From positions 514,911 through 578,910 of the forward strand of contig WHUX01000018.1 in NCBI GenBank assembly GCA_015179025.1: a DNA stretch of 64,000 nucleotides. Reading direction: 5' to 3'. Within the stretch, counting starts at the first letter, position 1, and every line of letters begins with the position of its first letter. Below the pieces are notes generated by a model that was not told where the DNA came from, searched no databases, and saw only the letters and a list, made by a program, of their open reading frames with translations. Shown here in pieces: positions 23,485 through 35,166 of this stretch. Source of the DNA: Terfezia claveryi (taxonomy: Eukaryota; Ascomycota; Pezizomycetes; Pezizales; Pezizaceae). A program made the position numbers and the translations under genes.

Positions 23485-24711
23485 ATGGGGCAAGTCAAAG
23501 TTAGAGAAGAAGCTGCAAAGGCTCAAGCAAAGTGGGAAGACACTATACAAAAGGCACTGAATGCAATCCAAGCTGGTACTATGTCACTCCAAGATGCTGA
23601 AAGTGCATTCATGATATCATACTCAACATTACGCAGAAGACAAAAGGGTGCAAAACCTCATATTGTAGCTCACTTTGATCAACAGCTGTTAACACCTACA
23701 AATGAAAAGTTTATAATACAGTGGATACAGAATCTGGAGAATTATGGTTTTCTGCCACATATAGAGCATGTTAAACAAGCAGCAGAATTAATTATTAGAG
23801 CTACTGTTGGAGAGAACTGGATTATATGGTTTTTAAATTAGCATCCAAAGCTAGTGACAAAATTAACTAGCCCTCTAAAGCAGAGTCGAGTGGAGGCAGA
23901 GGATTTACATATTGTTCAAGATCACTTTGAGAAGGTTAAACAAATTATGGCATCCAAAGGGATTTAGTAACAGAATATATATAATATAGATAAAAAGGGG
24001 TTTTTTATGGAATTAGCAGAATAGTCTAAAGTAATATGTACATACTAAGGACAGAGGTTTAAAATGATAAATAATGGAAATCGGGAGCTACTTACTATAA
24101 TAGAGTATATATCTGCAGATGGACAGGTATTACTTTCTCTTATTATATATAAAGGAGCTAATCACTATATGGGATGGCATAAGTTTACTGGTTAGGATAT
24201 AGAGTCAAAGGCATTTTGTTTTATATATTCTCCTAAAGGGTGGACAAATCGAGCATAAAGTTTGGATTGAGTAGAGAATATTTTTGATCTTCATACTTAG
24301 GATATTGCAAAAGAGGAGTAGAGGATGCTAATCCTTAATGGGCATTATTCTCATATTACAATAGAGTTTATAGAGTATTGTAATACATATTAGATTGCTC
24401 TATATTGTCTTTCTCCACAATTTGCATATATCCTATAGCCTTTGGATATTGGCCTCTTTAGACCTTTACAACATTACTATAGTAAAGTGGTAGATGATTA
24501 TGTTGGATATAAAGTTTATAGTATTTATAAAAGCAACTTTCTGCTAATATATTTACAAGTATGACAAGCTACTTATATGCAGTTATCTTTTATGAAAGTA
24601 TTTGAGACATGTGGGCTATATCCATTTAATCCTTAAGTTGTTCTGAATAAACTCTAGACTACACAATAAATGCTCTGTACAGAAATCCCTCTAGCAGCTA
24701 TTATAGCTAAC
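23485..24711 (+). pseudogene. Pogo/Fot1-like transposase, RIP-degraded and truncated
   Basis: The first 118 residues read through a psq-type helix-turn-helix (ALNAIQAGTMSLQDAESAF, YSTLRRRQKGAKPH) and a CENP-B-type DNA-binding half (NEKFIIQWIQNLENYGF). The same frame then continues, with many stops, through a DDE_1 catalytic region: YNIDKKGF, LLTIIEYISADGQVL, IYKGANHYMGWH, LILNGHYSHIT and YIL*PLDIGLF. About a dozen in-frame stops are TAG or TAA at positions expected to be Trp or Gln, with at least one TGA for Arg, the pattern left by C-to-T mutation at CpA. The C-terminus is cut by the LTR of element A1 at 24712. It is the oldest layer of the nest. Confidence 0.85.
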
Positions 24712-25423
24712 TGTAAAGTGTTGTTAGAGGAACTGGAAGATTAGATTAGATAAAATAAGGATCTTATCTAATTAGATAATCTCAGGCTAGTAATGTATAC
24801 TACAAAGTAGATTACTAATAGTATATTGTTTATTCTTACTATTAAAGTTATTACCAGTAGCATAAAATTACTATAATAGGTAAAGTAGTATAGGAGTGCC
24901 AAAGGCACTTAGAAGATTAACCAGTGGAACTTCTATATTGATTGTACTCTAACTATGTTCTAAGTTCTAACTATCTGTCTAACTGAAGGGAAATTCAGGG
25001 GACTATATATGTTTCCAACGAGGCAGTGCTGGAGTAGTGCTGAGGCAGTGTACTATTATCTGACCTTTACATGTGATTGAGATCAACATCATCTGACCCT
25101 TATATATGATTGAGATCAGCATTATCTGACCTTCTAGATAGTACTTTCAAATACTATCTAGTACAAAATAGGTTAAGTCTTAACTTTGACTTATATATAT
25201 GAAAGCATGTAAAAGCATGTGAAAGCATATGAAAGCATGTGAAAGCATGTGAAAGCATGTGAAAGCATGTAATAACATATGAAAGCATGTGAAATATTAG
25301 CAAGGCAGACAGTACACAGAATATTGTGTGTTTTAAGATACTTGCTGAGTAAGAAAATACATAAGAAATACATTTGTGAAAGAGAGGGTTAGTCAGAGGG
25401 TATGAGTAAGCCACTTCCTTATA
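24712..25423 (-). repeat. 3' LTR of element A1 (712 bp)
   Basis: In coding orientation it starts tataaggaagtggcttac (TG changed to TA) and ends in ctaacaacactttaca. It is related over its length to the A2 LTRs at 26716-27344 and 54424-55052. It is longer than those (629 bp), at least partly because a 10-bp repeat at about 25199-25294 is expanded. The purine tract upstream (aacagagaggta in coding orientation) is the likely polypurine tract. Confidence 0.85.
25199..25294. repeat. 10-bp minisatellite inside the A1 LTR
   Basis: About nine head-to-tail copies of gaaagcatgt with small variants (gaaagcatat, aataacatat). The A2 LTRs carry only about three to five copies, so the repeat has expanded or contracted within the family. 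Confidence 0.85.
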
Positions 25424-25486
25424 TACCTCTCTGTTTAGATAAAAACTCTATCCTAGAAAATAAATAGGGGCCTGGATTTATGTACA

Positions 25487-26715
25487 TTAGTAGTTAACAT
25501 TCAATCCATAATACCTATTGTTTGTATCCTTATAGGAACTACTCCCATTTGCTCCTATATCATACCTTACATTATCATACCCCTGCTTGAAATCCTTATT
25601 AACTAACTTTTCTTTAAAGAAATAGTTAAGTATCAACTGAGTTAGATCTATCTCTTTACCTTTGCCTTTGTCAATTTTAACTGCATTAGATGAAACAGAG
25701 GTATTAAGGACTTTCTTTCTTTTATTATTAATCATCTCCAGAGTCTCTTTCCTTATCTTATTTTTGCCAAGCTTTTCCTTACCAACCTTTCTCTTTTTGT
25801 AAGTTGCTTGCTTACTCCCAGTCAACCAGAATTGTTTTTTCAATGACTCATCAACACCATCAGCATACACCCACTCACTAAACTTATGAGGCCATCTCTT
25901 CCATTTCACCTTATACTGTAGCTTCCCTGTTCCAGGTTGTAACCTGAATTCCAACACTCTTTCTACCTCATACCTGTCTTCCTTAACTGGTCCTAGTTGT
26001 TCCAGAGTCTTGGAAGGGAATAGTTGTATTGGATTAGGGAAGAAGGGTTTCAGAAGTGAGGTGTGGAAGGAATTGTTGATATTTTTGAGGTCAGGGAAGT
26101 CAGTAAAGTAAAGTTTAGCATTTTGACTCCATGGTGAATATTTGGTAATGGTGAAGGGGCCTATCCATTTAAGGAATAGTTTGGAGGAGTAGTACCTTGC
26201 TGGTAGGTTTTTTGTTGATAGCATTACCTGATCATTGATTTGGTAATCAGAGGAGGCTCTTCTGTATTTAATGGCTTGCTGAATTTGGTTCTTTTTTACT
26301 TTAGTAAGGTTTTCAGCAACCTGGTAAAATCTGGTTGTAGGGTTTGAATAGGTAGGTATAGGGTAAGGTAGAATAGGTACAGACAAATTAGGCTAGTATC
26401 CTAGCTTGGTAAAGAAAGGGGAGTGTCCTCTTATAGCACTAACTTTTGCATTCACCTCTGTTTGAATAGAAGGTGTAGCTTGTACCCAATTCATTCCTTG
26501 TTCTAGCTTCTTAGCTGCAAATATAGGAATAATTGTCCTATTCTTCCTTTTACTTATCCCATTAGTCTGAGAGTGATATGTGGAAGATGCTTTATGTATA
26601 ATTCCATTTTTCTGCATCCAATCTTAAAATGTAGTAGACATAAACAAGGGGTCTTGGTTAGAAACAATTTCATAAGGAAATCCCATATTAAGCTTAATGA
26701 ATTTTTCAAAGATAT
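25487..26715 (-). pseudogene. Element A1 pol, integrase C-terminal half and chromodomain
   Basis: Reads FEKFIKLNMGF, then the integrase core end (SSTYHSQTNGISKRKNRT), a GPFTITKYSPW linker domain, and a chromodomain (EDRYEVERVLEFRLQPGTGK, YKVKWKRWPHKFSEWVYADG). A Lys-rich tail follows and ends SSSYKDTNNRYYGLNVNY. Family knowledge: chromodomains guide Ty3-type integrases to marked chromatin. Two integrase catalytic residues are lost relative to A2: SDQD reads SNQD and ISERK reads ISKRK, both single G-to-A changes. A stop lies near 26624 and another near 26393. It is inactive. Upstream coding resumes at 55053 beyond the A2 insertion. Confidence 0.88.
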
Positions 26716-27344
26716 TGTAAGGAAGTGGCTTACTCATACCCTATGACTAACCCTCTCCCTTATAAATGTATTTCTTATGTATTTTCTTACTCAGCAAGCA
26801 TCTTAAAACATACAACATTCTGTGTGCTGTCTGCCTTGCTAATATTTCACATGCTTTCATATGTTATCACATGCTTTCACATGCTTTTACATATATAAGT
26901 TAAAGTTAAGATTTAACCTATTTTATACTAGATAGTATTTGGAAGTACTATCTAGAGGATCAGATGATGCTGATCTTAATCATATGTAAGGGTCAGATGA
27001 TGGTGCACTGCCTCAGCACTACTCCAGCACTACCCCATTGGAAACATATATAGTCCCCTAAATATCCCTTTAGTTGGACAGACAGTTAGAACTCAGAACA
27101 TAGTTAGAGTACAATCAATATAGAAGTTCCACTGGTTAATCTTCTAAGTGCCTTTGGCACTCCTATACTACTTTATTTATTATAGTAATCTTATACTACT
27201 AGTAATAACTTTAATAATGAGAATAAACAATACACTATTAGTAATCTACTTTGTAGTATACATTACTAGCCTAAGATTATCTGATTAGATAAGATCCTTA
27301 TCTAATCTAATCTGATCTTTCAGTCCCCTTAACAACACTTTATA
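26716..27344 (+). repeat. 5' LTR of A2
   Basis: Starts tgtaaggaagtggcttac and ends aacaacactttata (CA changed to TA). A TATA-like catatatagtcccc lies near 27046. The central block (cagatgatgg.gcactgcc.cagcact) is shared with the LTRs of element B. Confidence 0.92.
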
Positions 27345-27459
27345 TTTTTTTAACTTAAGAACTTGATTCTTACCTACTTAAGTAACTAGGAAGGCCTGAT
27401 CAACCTTACCTAATCAACAAAGTTTCTACCAACAGAGTAGAAACTAGAGCCACTATAAG

Positions 27460-28090
27460 TGTAAGGAAGTCATATTCTATTTTCCAATGAAATATAACTC
27501 CTATTACATACTAACTTTTAACCTAGTAGAATAAGATATTATCAGGCCACCAGCATCGGCCGGCAGATGATAATAAATGTATAGTAACTCATGTATTTCA
27601 TTATAGTAATGAGCGTGACTCATTGGAAGGGTCACGCAATACTTATAGTTCTATTTCCTAGTAGTTTCTGGAAGTTTCTATCATGTTGATTGCAAATCAT
27701 GTAATGGGTCAGATGATGGCGCACTGCCCCAGCACTGCCCCAGCACTGCCCCACTCTGGACAGTATATAGTCCTCTAAATTCCTCTCAGTTGGAGGAGTA
27801 TTCAAGCCAGTGATAGAGACAGAAACAGAGTAGTAGATATCTACCAAAAATAAAGTATTGAGCTATTAATTCTGGGCCCTTTATGGGCCCGTCTCCCTCT
27901 ATGTTCTAATAACAAGTAATAGGCCAGTTGGGCCTATCTTCTACAACTAGAGTGACAATAGAATATATACAGCAAGATATACTTAAACAGAAGCTATAGG
28001 TTCCATGCACCTATAGTTTGCTATAGTAAACTCAAGTACTGCCGCCCGGCAGTAGAGAGTTGGTTATAAAGCATGCCGCCTTACTTTACA
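27460..28090 (+). repeat. 5' LTR of element B
   Basis: Spans tgtaaggaagtcatattc to gccttactttaca, 631 bp. Contains the block gatgatggcgcactgcccca and a TATA-like cagtatatagtcc at about 27759. Confidence 0.92.
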
Positions 28091-28598
28091 TTTTTTAATA
28101 GGACATAGTACTTTATTATTTAAGTCTCAAGTGGTAACAATAGCAAGTTTCTATGAAAAGTAATAGACGTATCTACCTCTATTACAATAGTATGAAGTGT
28201 TATAACTAAACTCGAGACAAAGAGTTTATTATAATAGCTAAAGGTTATAATAAAAAGTACTTGTCAATAGGAAGTTATTAAGTATACAACTTATACTTCA
28301 AGATTTAGATATATATTTAAAGACTTGGTTCCTCTTTGCTAAAGTCAGACTTGGTTTCTCTTTACTAAAGTTAGTACAATTGAATTAGTTACTTAATTAT
28401 AAGATCCCACATTTTCTGGTAATGTACGACAAACTTAATAACTTGTATTAGAAAGGTTAGAGACCTGACCGAACAGTTATATATTATTGTGGTATCAACA
28501 AATCTTATCAGTATAACAACATATATTTAAAAACAACACCTTGCGACAAGGTAAAACTTTAATATTTAAGAGTAAGACTCTCTTTTTTGAGGGAGCCA

Positions 28599-29229
28599 TG
28601 TAAGGAAGTCACATTCCATTTTCCAATGAAATGTAACTCCTATTATATACTAACTTTTAACCTGGTGGAATAAGATATTATCAGGCTGCCAGCGTCAGCC
28701 GGCAGATGATAATAAAGGTATAGTAACTCATGTATTTAATTATAGTAATGAGCGTGACTCATTGGAAGGGTCATACAATACTTGTAGTTCTATTTCCTAG
28801 TAGGTTCTGGAAGTTTCTATCATGTTGATTTCAAATCATATAATGGGTTAGATGATGGCGCACTGCCCCAGCACTGCCTCAGCACTGCCCTACTCTAGAC
28901 AGTATATAGTCCCCTGAATTCCCCTCAGTTGGAGGAGCGTTCAAGCCAGTGATAGAGACAGAAACAGAGTAGTAGATATCTACCAATAATAAAGTATTGA
29001 GCTATTAATTCTGGGCCCTTTATGGGCCCATCTCCCTCTATGTTCCAATAACAAGTAATAGGCCGGTCGGGCCTATCTTCTACAACTAGAGCGACAATAG
29101 AATATATACAGCAAGATATACTTAAACAGAAGCTATAGGTTCCGTGCACCTATAGTTTGCTGTAGTAAACTCTAGTACTACCGCCCAGCAGTAGAGAGTT
29201 GGTTATGAAGTACGCCGCCTTACTTTACA
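28599..29229 (+). repeat. 3' LTR of element B
   Basis: Same length (631 bp) and nearly the same sequence as the 5' LTR. The visible differences are mostly C/T and G/A transitions. Confidence 0.92.
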
Positions 29230-29234
29230 ATAAG

Positions 29235-29850
29235 CCTACAGCATAAAGTACAGTAGTACCAAAGTCTGATAGTCAGCAGTAAGACTATCCTCCAAATAGC
29301 AACAGTAAGACTATTCAATAAATAGCAACTAGTAAAAGCCTACAAATATTAGTAAAACAACATAAGAGGGCAATAAATTGTATTTAACTGGCAAATACAA
29401 AGAAAACAATAAAATTACCTTATCTGGTAGCTCTGAGACCTAGAAATAGCCTCAGAAGTCCAATAAGGGTGTGAATTATAGGAACTAGTCCTATCAATAT
29501 CCAAACTTTAGAGAGTATCCTAGCCCCACTCTCTACCTAGCCTAAAGAAAAATTGGGAATTCTCCCAGTAAGCAGAACAAGGAAAGTTTCTGTACCTCTC
29601 TCTCCAAAAAGAATACAAGTACCTAGCAGTCCAACCCCTATCCTTCTACTCAACTTTCTTCCCAGCATTTAAAGGAAACCCTACTCCCACAGCAATCTCA
29701 TCAACAAAAGTAACCCTTTTTCTCTTTAGTCTTCTCTCTCCCTTACCATAGTCAACCTTGGTATTAGAAGCAACAGAAAGAGGATAAGAAGGAAGTTGAT
29801 AAGAAGTAGATCCTTTCTTATCAGGATTCACCTTAAAGAAAGCAAGAATA
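29235..29850 (+). other. A2 leader / upstream of gag
   Basis: Non-coding A2 sequence between the B insertion and the first recognisable gag codons. A minus-strand open frame at 29646-30014 is antisense to gag and has no family resemblance, so it is not annotated as a gene. Confidence 0.5.
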
Positions 29851-31950
29851 GAAGAAACAGAGTCTAAGGAATCAGTAGTATAATTTCTGATAGACATAGA
29901 GACTCCTAAACAGAAAAGTACTAGTGTAATGGAAAGAGGAGCTAGAGCTAGGAAAGGCAGGAGAAAGGTAATATCAAGTGAGGAGCTAGAAGCACTCAAG
30001 ACCAAGTTAGTCAATACCCCTAAAAAGGAAATTCCAGCTGGAAAAGATATTCCAGATAAGGATGTGGAAACAAGGAAATAGTTATTGAGGCCAATAGTAT
30101 CATGCTTGAAATAAGGATTACAACACCTCCTACAACAAAAGCCTTTTGGGACAAGAATGAAGTAGCATGGTTCTAAAGGATAACACAGGTATTTGTATAC
30201 CTAACAATAAACAATATATTATCAAAAAGGAAAAAGGAACTATTAGCTAAAGCAGCAGAAAAGTTCATGATTTTTCAACAGAAAGACCAATTTGACAAGT
30301 CAGTTCCAATAGACTTTCAACTCTCATCTACTTCAAAAGCATTATGGCCTTACCCAACCTATAACTTATGTAAAGGAGTTCTATGGCTAGCATTAAACTG
30401 GCCTTTCCTGCCACAGTACATGCTTATGGGTAACTTGTATGATCTAAAAACTCCAGAAATAGTGCCTCCAATAACAGAACCTGTAAAAACTCATGAAGAG
30501 ATAGGAAGGAAACTATTTGGAGCTGGAGGCAAGGGTAAGGGGAAAAGTGTATAGTATAAAGAAGAAGATGATGGAGATTATAAAACAGATATAGAGAAAA
30601 TATCTGAAAAAGACATGCCAACACCATCTAAAGATAGGAAAAAGCCAACACATACTAAAAAGAGTAAGACTCCTGATAAGAAGTCTAAAAAGAGCTCTTG
30701 TAATGTAGCTGGAGGTGGAAGTGAGGACCCAGGATCTGGATCTGAGAGTGATGAGTCAGATAATGAATCTGATGATAATAGAAAGAAAAGGTTAACTAGG
30801 AAACCTAGTCCTCACCACTTGGAATAGTCTAAAAAGACTAGTCAAAAGATACCCTCATAACAGATTAGCAAATCTCTAGTCAAAAAGGCAAACAAACTTA
30901 CAAATATTCCTAATCCCCCAATGATTGATGGAGTATCAGAGAAATGGAGGGATCAAACTACCTTTGACAATTATGTGCAACAATTGCAGAAGTGAGTAGA
31001 ATATCAGGGGATGGATATAGCAAGTTGGGAAAGCCTAGATAGAGTAAGTTTTATGTTTGAGAAGAATGCTCAGACTTGGTATAACTAGTATTGCTTTGAG
31101 AAAGCTGATATTGAGGACAAGAATTTCCATGAATTTATGTTAAAATTGAGAGATAAACTCATCTCTACAGTAGCACCTGAAGTCCTATAGAAACAATATC
31201 TGTCACACTATTAGAGGCCAGATATTACTGTTATGCAGTATGCACAGAACCTGGAAGAGTTCAAAATTAAGTATAAGGATCTAAATAGAAAGGATATGAT
31301 AAGTGATCATGCACTAAAAATAAAACTAGTAGATGGACTAGTACCCCTGCTTAGGGCTAAAGTCAAAGGACTGATATCATATAAGTCAACTTTTGAGGAA
31401 ATATTAAACAAAATTGCAATTCAAGAGGATGTGCTAAAACAAGAGACCAAATCCTTACAACAGCACTAAAAGAAGGTTGATAAGCAATAGGGCTCTGGCA
31501 AACCTATAGAATGGACTAAGTCTGAATTTAAATTACCTGATAAGGTAGCCAGGAATGCAGCTAAAGTTGCTGGCAAGAAGGGTAGATCAGGAGGACTCTA
31601 TGGTAACTTCCCTAATGCTAGAAAGGATAAAACAAAATATACACCTTATACTGAGTAGGAAAAGAAAAGGGAAGAAGCTACAAGGACAGAGTCCTGTTAT
31701 CACTGTGGAAAAACAGGTCATAGTTCCAGAGACTGCCCTAATAGGAAGATATCTTCAGTTTACCAATATATGGGATCTAAACTAAGAGCTGGAAGATTCC
31801 CTTCTTACAAGCCTTTTAGGCCTAGCACTGCATAGCCCCCATAGAAGGTGAAGACAGCTTATCAGGAGATTGATGTTAAACAACAAGAGTCAGCTGCACT
31901 CTAGGTTATGAGAAACCCTAATGATACAAAGAAGTTGTTAGTGCCAGAAA
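29850..31950 (+). pseudogene. A2 gag (capsid-nucleocapsid), RIP-degraded
   Basis: The N-terminal part is basic (ARARKGRRKVISSEELEALK). A hydrophobic stretch follows (MIFQQKDQFDKSVPIDFQ, GVLWLALNWPFLPQYM), then a Lys/Ser/Asp-rich linker (30615-30830). The capsid-like region runs from PPMIDGVSEKWRDQTTFDNY to KVKGLISYKSTFEEIL. A CCHC zinc knuckle, CYHCGKTGHSSRDC, is at 31694-31735. Gag forms the particle shell and binds element RNA. The frame has many stops, most TAG or TAA where Gln or Trp is expected, and at least one frameshift near 30076. It cannot make a protein. The true start codon is not clear. Confidence 0.82.
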
Positions 31951-34492
31951 GCCATAGAACTTCTAATGCAGCTGAAGTTAAAATTTATGGACATATTGCC
32001 TATGTACTATTTGATCTATATACATCAGATGGAGACCTGATATCAGCAAATTATTGTTAGCTGTTTAACATACCCTTGAAAGAGATTAGCAAGAAGCCTC
32101 TGGAAACTACAATCAAAGGTAGCAGATCTCAAATAACAAATACAGCAACAGTCACAATAAATCTATAAGCATACTAAGAAACTAGGACATTCTATGTAGC
32201 CAACCTGAAGGACTAGAATATTATATTTGGTGAACCTGTACTGAGGGATTATAAAGCAATTATGAATATCAAAGATAATGCAATTACTATACAACCTACA
32301 GGCAGGATAAAGATTGACACTACTATACTTAAAACTAAGGATACACTTGGAAGAGTCACCACTGCAGCTATGAATATAAGCAGGACAGAAGAAGACTGGG
32401 ATGATTATAAGGACCCATATGCTATATTAACTAAAGTTGGAGGTAGATTGCTATACCACCCAAAACCAACTCCAGCAATACCTTGGATACAGTATGATCT
32501 GCCAGAAGAAGACCAGGAATGGTTACAAGAGTAGTTTGACTCATCAGACTGGTCAGAGCTAGAAGATGATTGAAGCTCTCTAGTTATTATAAATGCAGTT
32601 AATCTAGAAGAAGTGGAATTTAATATATTTGAGGAATTCCCTGAACTATTCCCAGAGGAGAAACCAACTGCATTACCACCAATCAGAGAACCTTATGACA
32701 TCATGCAATATAAGATCATAGTTCCTGATGGTGCAACTTGGGAACCTGCATACTACACAAATTATACAAGGTTCTTGGACCAAGTAATAGAGAAAATGAG
32801 GACTGAGCTAGAATCTGGAAGAATAGTACTATCCAACTCACTAAATAGTATCCTCATATTTACACAGCCTAAAAGAGATTTAGACAAGAATGGCAAGTAA
32901 CAGGCCAGATTCTTGCTACACTGTGTACCCAGAAATAAGCTAGTGCAAAAGGATAAAACACCTATACCAAATATCAAAGCAATATTGGACTGGATAGCTA
33001 GCAAGGAATATATTTCAGCAGCTGATCTGGCAGATGGATATTACAATATTAGGCATGCACATAAATCAGTAAAACATAGCACCTTTACAAATCATTTAGG
33101 GAAATTTGACTCTCTAGTTATGCAGTAAGGGGATTGCAATGTACCTGCAACTATGATGAGGGCTATGAATTAGTTACTAAGGGATTATATTGGAAAAACA
33201 GTCATGGTTTATTTAGATGATATTCTGATTAGAACAGATACCCTGGAAGAACATAATGAAGTATTGAGAGGGATCTGTAGGATATTGGCCAGGAAAAAGT
33301 TTTTCTTCAACAAAAAGAAATGTCAGATCCTTACTCCAAGGCTGAAAGTACTAGGATTCATTGTCACCAAGCAAGGGTTAGAAATAGATCCAGAAAAAAT
33401 CAACTTAATAGCAAATTACCCTATCCCTGACTCAAAGAAGAAATTATAGAAATTTCTAGGGATGGTTAATTACTTGAGAAGGTTTTGTTCAGAATTGGGA
33501 GCTATAGCCAAACCACTATCAGAATTGCAAGGGTCAACAAAAAAGCACATATGGACTCCCTTGTATAATGAGTCATTTGTAAGAGTTAAAGAGCTAATAA
33601 TGAGCAATAAGGTGCTCAAGCTAATTAATCATGACTCAGGTCTTCCAATCTATTTAATTACAGATGCTAGTAATATAGGAATCTCAGGATAGATTGGTCA
33701 AATGGAGAATGGTATTATTAGGCCAGCAGAATTTTACTCTAGGAAATTAAATGATGAACAAATGAATTACTCAACAACTGATAAGGAATTATTAGCAATT
33801 GTTGACTCACTGAGGTATTTTAGGCCTAAACTACAGGGTCACAAAGTGATCATCCAAACAGATCACAAACCCTTAGTCACATTTATAGATAGTATACCTG
33901 AAAGTCAGATGAAGAGAAGGTGGCAAGAGACTATGAGTCAGTTTGACCTAACCCTAAAATATATTCAGGGCAAGGACAACTACATAGCAGATGTACTATC
34001 TAGAAGAGTATATAGTCCCTCTAATTCCCCCTCTACTAGAAAGTCTTCTCACTACACAACTTCTTTACTACAATATCCAGTAGTAAGCAATAATCTCTCT
34101 GTTCCCACACAAACTTTCAGGAAAACTCCTCCCCCATATTCTCTACCAGCTACCATGCCTTCCCCAAACCAGCTCAGGATTAGAAGAGCTACTGGGAGAC
34201 CAGTGTCTCTACCAATCCTTAGGAGACAATCTCCCAACACCATACAAAGGAGAAGGAGACTCCCTCCTCTCCAGATTACTACCACCAACCTCCCACAAAG
34301 GCCTATGCAGGAGGTTTATAGCACTAGGCCAACCTGGCATGATAGGGAAGGCCTAAATGCAGTCTTTGAGGCTGAAAGGTACAAAGCCACAGTTGAGGAT
34401 GACCCTGAACCTGTTTTATCTAACACCCCATAAAGAAATTTCAGGCTCAGACAGCTCCAGCAGGAGCCAGCAGCAGTCCAAACTGCTGCCAC
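31951..34492 (+). pseudogene. A2 pol part 1: protease, reverse transcriptase, RNase H, linker
   Basis: Order seen: a retropepsin-like segment (FDLYTSDGDLISANYC, IIFGEPVLRDYKAIMN), RT with SAADLADGYYNIRHAHKS and the catalytic VYLDDILI near 33210, a thumb with FLGMVNYLRRFCSELGAIAK, and RNase H from LITDASNIGISG through TDHKPLVTF to KDNYIADVLSRR. A Pro/Arg-rich linker (PPYSLPATMPSPNQLRIRR, RRRRLPPLQITTTNLPQR) follows RNase H. About ten in-frame stops, mostly TAG. It breaks at 34492, where C1 is inserted, and resumes at 49041. Confidence 0.88.
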
Positions 34493-35010
34493 TATAACGA
34501 CGGCTCTGGGGACAAGGCGACCAAGAGGTATGCTGGGGCAAGGGCAAGGCTAGAGTGATACTCACATAGGAATACTACGTGTGTGACTAGGGGAAAAGGC
34601 TAGGACGGGGGCAAGGGCGAGGGCGAGAGAGGCAGTGGGCAAGGGACACGAGACACGAGGAGGCAGTTGCCACGTATGTCAGAGGGAGGCAGCTATGCTG
34701 CAGAGCTGCTCACGAGACAAGGGGGTACACAAGGGAGGTGCACAAGTGCTGGGAGAGGCAAGGTCCTGTATTAGATATACAAGACGTTGGATAGGGATCC
34801 AACGAGAGGGTGGAGAAATGAAGATATATATACATGTTTCCAGGCAAAGGCCGTGGAAGGAATAAACTTTCCGAGATTTCTATCTCGGAAGCTAAGATAA
34901 CAATCACACATCGACGACACCCGAACAAGCCTGTTCGAGTGTCAAAACAGCACAACACCCGAACAAGCCTATTCGAGTATCAAATCGAGACTAAGGACAC
35001 AGTTGTGACA
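34493..35010 (-). repeat. 3' LTR of C1
   Basis: On the plus strand it starts tataacgacggctctgg (TG altered to TA) and ends acagttgtgaca. In coding orientation it begins tgtcacaactgtg. The purine tract aaagaggggatag lies just upstream (plus 35011-35023). It contains hairpins at 34870-34889 and 34916-34943. Confidence 0.92.
34916..34943. promoter_or_regulatory. LTR hairpin of C1
   Basis: gacacccgaaca pairs with tgttcgagtgtc around agcc, with one mismatch. A second, weaker copy follows at about 34955-34980. It corresponds in position to the stronger hairpin in the C2 LTR (40010-40039) and resembles the hairpin array in the F LTR. A conserved role in transcription or RNA folding is inferred only. 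Confidence 0.5.
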
Positions 35011-35166
35011 CTATCCCCTCTTTAGGCTGGAGCTCTAGTGATGGGGGCTTGGGCACAACAACCAGCGAATAACACAGAAAACAACAAGTGCGATAATGAG
35101 GACCTCAACCCCAACTCCAAACAACAACAAGAACATAAACAACAAGAAGAATACAAAGTCACAACC

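Larger units (their letters stand above)
24712..26715 (-). mobile_element. Ty3/gypsy element A1, left piece (integrase end plus 3' LTR)
   Basis: This is the downstream part of a minus-strand Ty3/gypsy chromovirus. It holds the end of the integrase, a chromodomain and the 3' LTR. Its upstream part is at 55053-57555. Minus-strand coding sequence running down to 55053 (ending ...DTLGVIDI) continues at 26715 (FEKFIKLNMGF), with GATAT duplicated on both sides of the A2 insertion. A1 itself is inserted in the pogo-like transposase at 24711. Confidence 0.9.
27460..29229 (+). mobile_element. Element B: non-coding LTR element (TRIM/LARD-like)
   Basis: Two 631-bp LTRs surround only 508 bp of internal DNA (28091-28598). 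The 5-bp duplication ATAAG is intact (27455-27459 and 29230-29234). The internal part has no supported reading frame. A purine-rich gagggagcca precedes the 3' LTR and is the likely polypurine tract. LTR ends (tgtaaggaagtc ... ttactttaca) and a central promoter-like block resemble family A, so it is probably a parasite copied by an A-type element's proteins. It sits in the leader of A2. Confidence 0.9.

Noticed and set aside
23825..24700. Reassignment of TAG as a sense codon, because frames read through many TAGs
   Set aside because: The host genes end normally (RTA1-like at TAG, others open without internal TAG), C2 is open without internal TAG, and the TAGs fall where sister copies have CAG, CAA or TGG. 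RIP explains them better.
29646..30014. 122-residue minus-strand open frame
   Set aside because: It is antisense to the A2 gag start and resembles no family.
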